From BQJD01 sp964350265 (lineage in GTDB: Bacteria; Pseudomonadota; Gammaproteobacteria; Arenicellales; CAJQKF01), in the NCBI GenBank assembly GCA_964350265.1, contig CAYGJZ010000003.1:38930-102929 (forward strand): DNA of 64,000 bases, read 5' to 3'. The notes under the pieces are model-generated. The model had not been told where the DNA came from. It ran no database searches and saw only the letters and a program-made list of their open reading frames with translations. Of this stretch, positions 60,089 through 64,000 are shown in pieces. The first letter of the stretch is position 1, and each line of letters begins with the position of its first letter. A program made the position numbers and the translations under genes.

Positions 60089-61405
60089 TCACGAGCTGCC
60101 GTACAGCGCCGAGACGATCACCACCGCGGCGATGATGCCGACCAGGTCAGCGGTCAGCGCGGCAGCCAGGGCGTGGCGGATTCGGCGCACCTGCACCGCG
60201 CCGAAGTAGACGGCGAGCACGTAGAAGGTGGTCTCGGTGGAACCCTGGAAGGTGGATACCAGGTAGCCGACATAGCTGTCCGGGCCGATCGCCGGGTCCT
60301 GGATGATCGACGCCAGCACGCCGTAGGCACCGGATCCCGACAACGGCCGCAGCAGGGCCATGGGCAGCGCCTCGGCGGGCAGGCCGAAGCGGCCGGTGAG
60401 ATGCGACAGTGGCTCGATCAGCAGGGCCAGCGCGCCGCTCTCGCGCAACATGCCCACCGCCACCAGGATGGCCACCAGGTAGGGAATGATGCGCAGCGCC
60501 ACCTGGAAGCCGTCGCTGGCGCCCTCGACGAAGACCTCGTAGATGCGCACCCGGCGGATGGCGCCGAAGCCGAGCAGCGTGACCACCAGGGCGGGAATGA
60601 TCCACGGCGAGATGGCGCGCCCGTAGAGAATGGTCAACGGCACCAGCGCGGCCACCGCCGCCAGCACCAGCAGGCTCACCACCAGCGGGTAGCCCGGCGG
60701 GGCTTCGGACGGCCAGGCCCCGGCTTCGTGCGCGGTATCGTCCCCGGCGGCCGCCGGCCCGATGCTGGTGGTCACGCCCTCCTCCGCCGGCCGCACCGGG
60801 AAGAATCGTTGCAGCGTCTTGGCCATGACGATGGCCATGGCGGTGGAGCACAGGGTGGCGAACAGGGTGGTCGGCACGATGCCGGCCGGGTCGGTGGAAC
60901 CGGCCGCCGCGCGCAGGGCGATGACCCCGGTGGGCAGCAGCGTCACGCTGGAGGTGTTGATGGCCAGGAACAGCACCATGGCATTGCTGGCGGTGCCCTT
61001 GACCGGGTTCAGCGCATCGAGCTGTTGCATGGCGCGGATGCCGAACGGGGTCGCGGCATTGCCCAGCCCGAGCACGTTGGCGGACAGGTTGAGCACCATC
61101 GCGCCCATGGCCGGGTGCTCGGCGGGCACCTCGGGAAACAGCCGCACCAGCAGCGGGCGCAGTGCGCGGGCGATGATGGTGAGCAGGCCGCCGGCCTCGG
61201 CCACCTTCATCAGGCCGAGGAACAGGGCCATCACGCCGACCAGGCCGATGGCCAGCGTGACCGAGGACTCGGCGGCGTCGATGATGCCAAGTCCCAGTGC
61301 CTCCATCGGCGAGGACATGGACTCCGCAGTCGGCGTCCACGCCAACTGGCGCGCCGCGGCCACCACGAAGGCGGTCACGACCAGGAGCAGGAATACGACG
61401 TTCAT
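60089..61405 (-). CDS. fused SpmA-SpmB-like nucleoside-recognition domain membrane protein
   Basis: The 438-residue polytopic protein's first half resembles spore maturation protein A (GLMKVAEAGGLLTIIARAL, NLSANVLGLGNAATPFG). Its second half resembles SpmB (PYLVAILVAVGMLRESGAL, RPLSGSGAYGVLASII, DSYVGYLVSTFQGSTETTFY). In Firmicutes these are separate sporulation genes; fused forms occur in non-sporulating Proteobacteria with unknown function, perhaps as transporters. About ten hydrophobic segments and a charged linker near residue 215-240 are visible. The start at 61405 is an internal ATG that gives a normal first helix. It is transcribed after the PanE-like gene across an 89-base gap with a hairpin. 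Confidence 0.88.
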   Translation of the reverse strand: MNVVFLLLVVTAFVVAAARQLAWTPTAESMSSPMEALGLGIIDAAESSVTLAIGLVGVMALFLGLMKVAEAGGLLTIIARALRPLLVRLFPEVPAEHPAMGAMVLNLSANVLGLGNAATPFGIRAMQQLDALNPVKGTASNAMVLFLAINTSSVTLLPTGVIALRAAAGSTDPAGIVPTTLFATLCSTAMAIVMAKTLQRFFPVRPAEEGVTTSIGPAAAGDDTAHEAGAWPSEAPPGYPLVVSLLVLAAVAALVPLTILYGRAISPWIIPALVVTLLGFGAIRRVRIYEVFVEGASDGFQVALRIIPYLVAILVAVGMLRESGALALLIEPLSHLTGRFGLPAEALPMALLRPLSGSGAYGVLASIIQDPAIGPDSYVGYLVSTFQGSTETTFYVLAVYFGAVQVRRIRHALAAALTADLVGIIAAVVIVSALYGSS

Positions 61406-61425
61406 GGCGACAGGATGCCGGGCAC

Positions 61426-61462
61426 GGGGCAATGGTCGCGACCCGTTGTCGCGACCTGCCCC
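61426..61462 (-). other. stem-loop between the PanE-like and SpmAB-like genes
   Basis: A perfect 9-bp stem (61434-61442 with 61448-61456) with a 5-base loop, extended by an outer 5-bp stem (61426-61430 with 61458-61462) after a small internal loop. No T-run follows. It may be a terminator or stabiliser for the upstream pair, or lie in the leader of the membrane-protein gene. Confidence 0.5.
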
Positions 61463-61494
61463 ATTGTACACGCCGCCAACAGGACGACGCCTTG

Positions 61495-62457
61495 CTAGGC
61501 GTTGCGCGCCAGCAGCCTGACCAGGGCGAGCACGGTGTCGATGGTCGGTGTCGGCGTGTCGGTGATGCGGCCGAGCTCGGCCACCGCGCCGACCAGCGCC
61601 TCGATCTCCATCGGCCGACCACGCTCCAGGTCCTGCAGCATGGAGGTCTTGTGCGCGCCCACCGCGGCGGCGCCGTCGATGCGCTTGTCGACATCGACGC
61701 CGAAGCGCACGCCGAGCTTCTCGCCGATGGCCTGCGCCTCGAGCATCATGTTGCGCGCCACCGCGCGGGTCTCCTCGCCGGTGGCGATGACGTCGAGGGT
61801 GGCGCGGGTCAGGGCACTGATCGGGTTGAACGACAGGTTGCCCCACAGCTTCACCCAGATCTCGTCGCGGATGTTGCGCACCGGCGACTTGAAGCCGGCA
61901 GCGATCAGCGCCTTGCTCAGCGCCACCACCCGGTCGCTCTTCTCCCCGGACGGTTCACCGAGGGTAAAGCGGTTGCCGCTGACATGGGTGACCACGCCGG
62001 GCTCGGTGATCTCGGTGGCCGGGTAGACCACGCAGCCGATGGCGCGCTCGGGGCCGATGCCGTGCCACTGGCGGCCACCGGGATCGACGCTCTCCAGCAC
62101 CCGGTCCCGCCACGGGCAGTCGAGGGCGTGGAAGTACCACCACGGCACGCCGTTCATGGCGGTGACCACCGCGGTGTCGTCGCCGAGCAGCGGCGCCATG
62201 GCGTCCACCACCGCCGGCGCGGAATGTGCCTTCAGGGTGATGACCACGTAGTCCTGGGCGCCGAGGGTGGCCGGGTCGTCGGTGGCATGCACCCGCGCCA
62301 CCCGTTCCTCGCCGTCGATGCGCAGGACGAGACCGCGCTCGCGGATGGCGGCAAGGTGGGCGCCGCGCGCCACCACCGAGACCTCGTGGTCCTGCGCCGC
62401 CAGTTGCACCGCCAGGTAGCCGCCGATGGCGCCGGCGCCGTAGATGCAGATCTTCAT
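61495..62457 (-). CDS. ketopantoate reductase family protein (PanE/ApbA-like)
   Basis: The 320-residue NADPH-dependent oxidoreductase has the Rossmann motif MKICIYGAGAIGGYLA at the N terminus. Catalytic Lys is in EIWVKLWGNLSFNPIS (about residues 198-213), with the family HKTSMLQDLERGRPME near residue 255. It overlaps the synthetase gene by four bases (ATGA), so the two act in one pathway. It reduces or oxidises a 2-oxo/2-hydroxy acid; true pantothenate synthesis is unlikely in this context. The substrate is unknown. Confidence 0.88.
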   Translation of the reverse strand: MKICIYGAGAIGGYLAVQLAAQDHEVSVVARGAHLAAIRERGLVLRIDGEERVARVHATDDPATLGAQDYVVITLKAHSAPAVVDAMAPLLGDDTAVVTAMNGVPWWYFHALDCPWRDRVLESVDPGGRQWHGIGPERAIGCVVYPATEITEPGVVTHVSGNRFTLGEPSGEKSDRVVALSKALIAAGFKSPVRNIRDEIWVKLWGNLSFNPISALTRATLDVIATGEETRAVARNMMLEAQAIGEKLGVRFGVDVDKRIDGAAAVGAHKTSMLQDLERGRPMEIEALVGAVAELGRITDTPTPTIDTVLALVRLLARNA

Positions 62458-63980
62458 GCGCCGAGCCCCAGCTTGTCCGCCAGCCCGATGCGCTGCAACT
62501 TGCCGGTGGCGCCCTTGGGAATCTCCTCGAGGAAGACCACCTTGCGGGGCACCTTGAAGTCCGCCAACCGCTCGCCCGCGAAGTCGCGAATCTCGCGCTC
62601 GTCGGCACTGGCGCCCTCGCGCAGCACCACCGCGGCGGCAACCTCCTCGCCGAGCCGGTCATGGGGCATGGCGAAGCACACCACCTGCTGTACCGCCGGG
62701 TGGGCCATCAGCACCTCGTCCACCTCGCGCGGGGAGATCTTCTCGCCGCCGCGATTGATGATTTCCTTCAGCCGGCCGGTGATGGTGAGATAGCCCTCAT
62801 CGTCGAGCACGCCCTGGTCGCCGGTGCGGAACCAGCCGTGGGTGAAGTTCTCGGCATTGGCCTTGTCGTTGTTCTCGTAGCCGCGGGTGACGTTCTCGCC
62901 GCGAATCACCACCTCGCCGGTTTCCCCGGCACCGAGCAGGTTGCCGGCCTCGTCCATGATGGCCACCTCCGGTCCGGCGGCGATGCCCACCGTGCCCGGC
63001 TTGCGGGCGCGCGGCGGCAGCGGGTTGCTGGTCATCTGGTGGGCGGCCTCGGTCATGGCATAGGCCTCGATCACGGGCACGCCGAAGCGCTCCTCCAGTT
63101 CCGCCATCACCCGGGTGGGCAGCGCCGAGGAGCACGAGCGGATGAAGCGCAGCGGGTGACGGGCAATGACGTCTTCACTGCGCGCCGCCCGTTGCAGGAT
63201 GGCCTGGTGCATGGTCGGCACCGCCGTGTACCAGGTCGGCGCCGCCTGGTCGAACCAGGAAAAGAACTTCAGCGCGTTGAAGCCCGGCGTGGCCGAGGTA
63301 CTGCCGCCCACGGACAGGGAGGCGAGGATGGCCGCCACCAGGCCGTGGATGTGGAACAGCGGCATGATGTTCAGGCAGCGATCGGCATCGGTCAGCGCCA
63401 GCGAGGCGGCGATGTTGGCCGCCGACCGGCACAGGTTGCGATGGGACAGCGGCACGATCTTCGGCCGCGAGGTGGTGCCGGAGGTATGCAGGATGAGGGC
63501 GATGTCCTCGGGTTCGGCCCGTCCCGGCCGGGTCGCGGTGCCGGAATCGATCTCGCCGAGGAAACGGAACCAGCCGGCCGGGTCGCCGGGCTCGGCGCCG
63601 ATGCGCAGCACCTCGATGCCGCGGGCCTCGGCGGCGGCAATGGCCGGGGTGTCGCTGCCCTCGGCCACCACCAGCGCGCGGGCACCGATGTCGGCCATGT
63701 AGAACTCGAACTCTTCCTGGCGATAGGCCGGGTTCAGCGGCGCGGTGGTGGCGCCGCAGGCGATGGCCAGGAAGCTGGCGGCCATCTGCGCGCCGTTGGG
63801 CAGCACGATGGCAACGCGGTCGTCGCGGCCGATGCCGCGGGCATTGAGGGCGGCGACGGTGTCGTCCGCCAGCCGGGTAAGGCCGGCGAAGTCCAGCGGC
63901 GGGGTATCCGGGGCGAGCAGGGCCGGCGCATGCTCGGCGCCTGCGCCGGCAATGGCATACAGGGTCTGGTTCGTGGTCAT
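62454..63980 (-). CDS. AMP-forming acyl-CoA synthetase, oxalate-CoA ligase (AAE3)-like
   Basis: The 508-residue adenylate-forming ligase has A3 LILHTSGTTSRPKIVPLSH, A5 YAMTEAAHQMTSNPLPP, A7 HGWFRTGDQGVLDDEGYL and A10 region PKGATGKLQRI with the catalytic Lys. The sequences TWYTAVPTMHQ and FIRSCSSALP, and the Met-Thr-Ser-Asn-Pro-Leu-Pro block, match plant AAE3/yeast Pcs60 oxalyl-CoA synthetases closely. Oxalate is therefore the best guess; malonate or another short diacid is not excluded. It starts near the window edge, overlaps the PanE-like gene, and may have more genes upstream outside the window. Confidence 0.88.
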   Translation of the reverse strand: MTTNQTLYAIAGAGAEHAPALLAPDTPPLDFAGLTRLADDTVAALNARGIGRDDRVAIVLPNGAQMAASFLAIACGATTAPLNPAYRQEEFEFYMADIGARALVVAEGSDTPAIAAAEARGIEVLRIGAEPGDPAGWFRFLGEIDSGTATRPGRAEPEDIALILHTSGTTSRPKIVPLSHRNLCRSAANIAASLALTDADRCLNIMPLFHIHGLVAAILASLSVGGSTSATPGFNALKFFSWFDQAAPTWYTAVPTMHQAILQRAARSEDVIARHPLRFIRSCSSALPTRVMAELEERFGVPVIEAYAMTEAAHQMTSNPLPPRARKPGTVGIAAGPEVAIMDEAGNLLGAGETGEVVIRGENVTRGYENNDKANAENFTHGWFRTGDQGVLDDEGYLTITGRLKEIINRGGEKISPREVDEVLMAHPAVQQVVCFAMPHDRLGEEVAAAVVLREGASADEREIRDFAGERLADFKVPRKVVFLEEIPKGATGKLQRIGLADKLGLGA

Positions 63981-64000
63981 GTCTAAACTGCAGGTGAAAC

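Noticed and set aside
61495..62457. Pantothenate biosynthesis gene panE
   Set aside because: Coupled to an oxalate-CoA-ligase-like gene with no panB, panC or panD; the family is broad and the substrate uncertain.
1..64000. tRNA, rRNA, CRISPR, IS element, prophage or integron
   Set aside because: None seen: no cloverleaf-like gene, no regular repeat-spacer array, no transposase or integrase motif in any frame.

Overview
This is a high-GC, gene-dense chromosomal window with 58 protein-coding genes that I can support. There is no rRNA, tRNA, CRISPR array, insertion sequence, integrase or phage gene. The content points to a free-living, metabolically versatile member of the Pseudomonadota: TAXI-type TRAP, polyamine-type and polar-amino-acid ABC importers, LysR and XRE-cupin regulators, a FixL/FixJ-like two-component pair, and a Rieske oxygenase. 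I cannot fix the class from sequence alone. Codon usage looks uniform, so nothing stands out as recently transferred. The unifying theme is the uptake and dismantling of small amides, ureido compounds and methylated amines.

Region 1 (46-9747, all minus strand). The transcription order is a creatinase-like M24 protein, an isopropylmalate/tartrate-dehydrogenase-like enzyme, a barbiturase/cyanuric-acid-amidohydrolase family ring-opening enzyme, carbamate kinase, the three subunits of an oxalurate/oxamate carbamoyltransferase-like complex (DUF2877, FdrA, DUF1116), and malonyl-CoA decarboxylase. Known oxamate carbamoyltransferase splits oxalurate with phosphate. The barbiturase product, ureidomalonate, is oxalurate plus one CH2. 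This suggests an energy-conserving, phosphorolytic route from barbiturate to malonamate, malonate and acetyl-CoA. It is the strongest candidate for an undescribed system here.

Region 2 (9880-21205, mostly minus). An octaheme cytochrome with HEAT and TPR repeats overlaps a pirin gene. Then come a small periplasmic protein, a TAXI-TRAP transporter, an M20 amidohydrolase, a LysR regulator, a malonamidase-E2-like amidase, and an EVE-domain-like protein coupled to that amidase.

Region 3 (21206-35408). A Rieske oxygenase, an aminotransferase and a two-subunit ThDP 2-oxo-acid decarboxylase form one tightly coupled operon. A LysR gene follows, divergent from an aldehyde dehydrogenase and a 2-hydroxyacid dehydrogenase. 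Then come a polar-amino-acid ABC importer, a DMT exporter, a second amidase and an M14-like peptidase.

Region 4 (35492-47753). A soluble PAS histidine kinase and FixJ-type regulator are followed by a DMT transporter and a 2-hydroxyacid dehydrogenase. A spermidine/putrescine-type ABC importer then leads into two paralogous proteins of unknown function and a second, divergent DUF1116 protein, ending with an XRE-cupin regulator.

Region 5 (47849-60008). Sarcosine-oxidase-like soxBDAG (probably mgdABCD) runs on the plus strand. It converges on a minus-strand operon of a glutamate-synthase-like three-gene set (mgsABC) and a GlnT/GmaS-type synthetase. Together these make a complete N-methylglutamate pathway for methylamine. 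NudC and a Rieske ferredoxin lie at the junction. A second XRE-cupin regulator and a PhnZ-like HD protein lie beyond, with a clear palindromic operator on the mgs promoter.

Region 6 (60089-63980, minus). A fused SpmA-SpmB-like membrane protein, then a ketopantoate-reductase-family enzyme overlapping an oxalate-CoA-ligase-like AMP-forming synthetase at the window edge.
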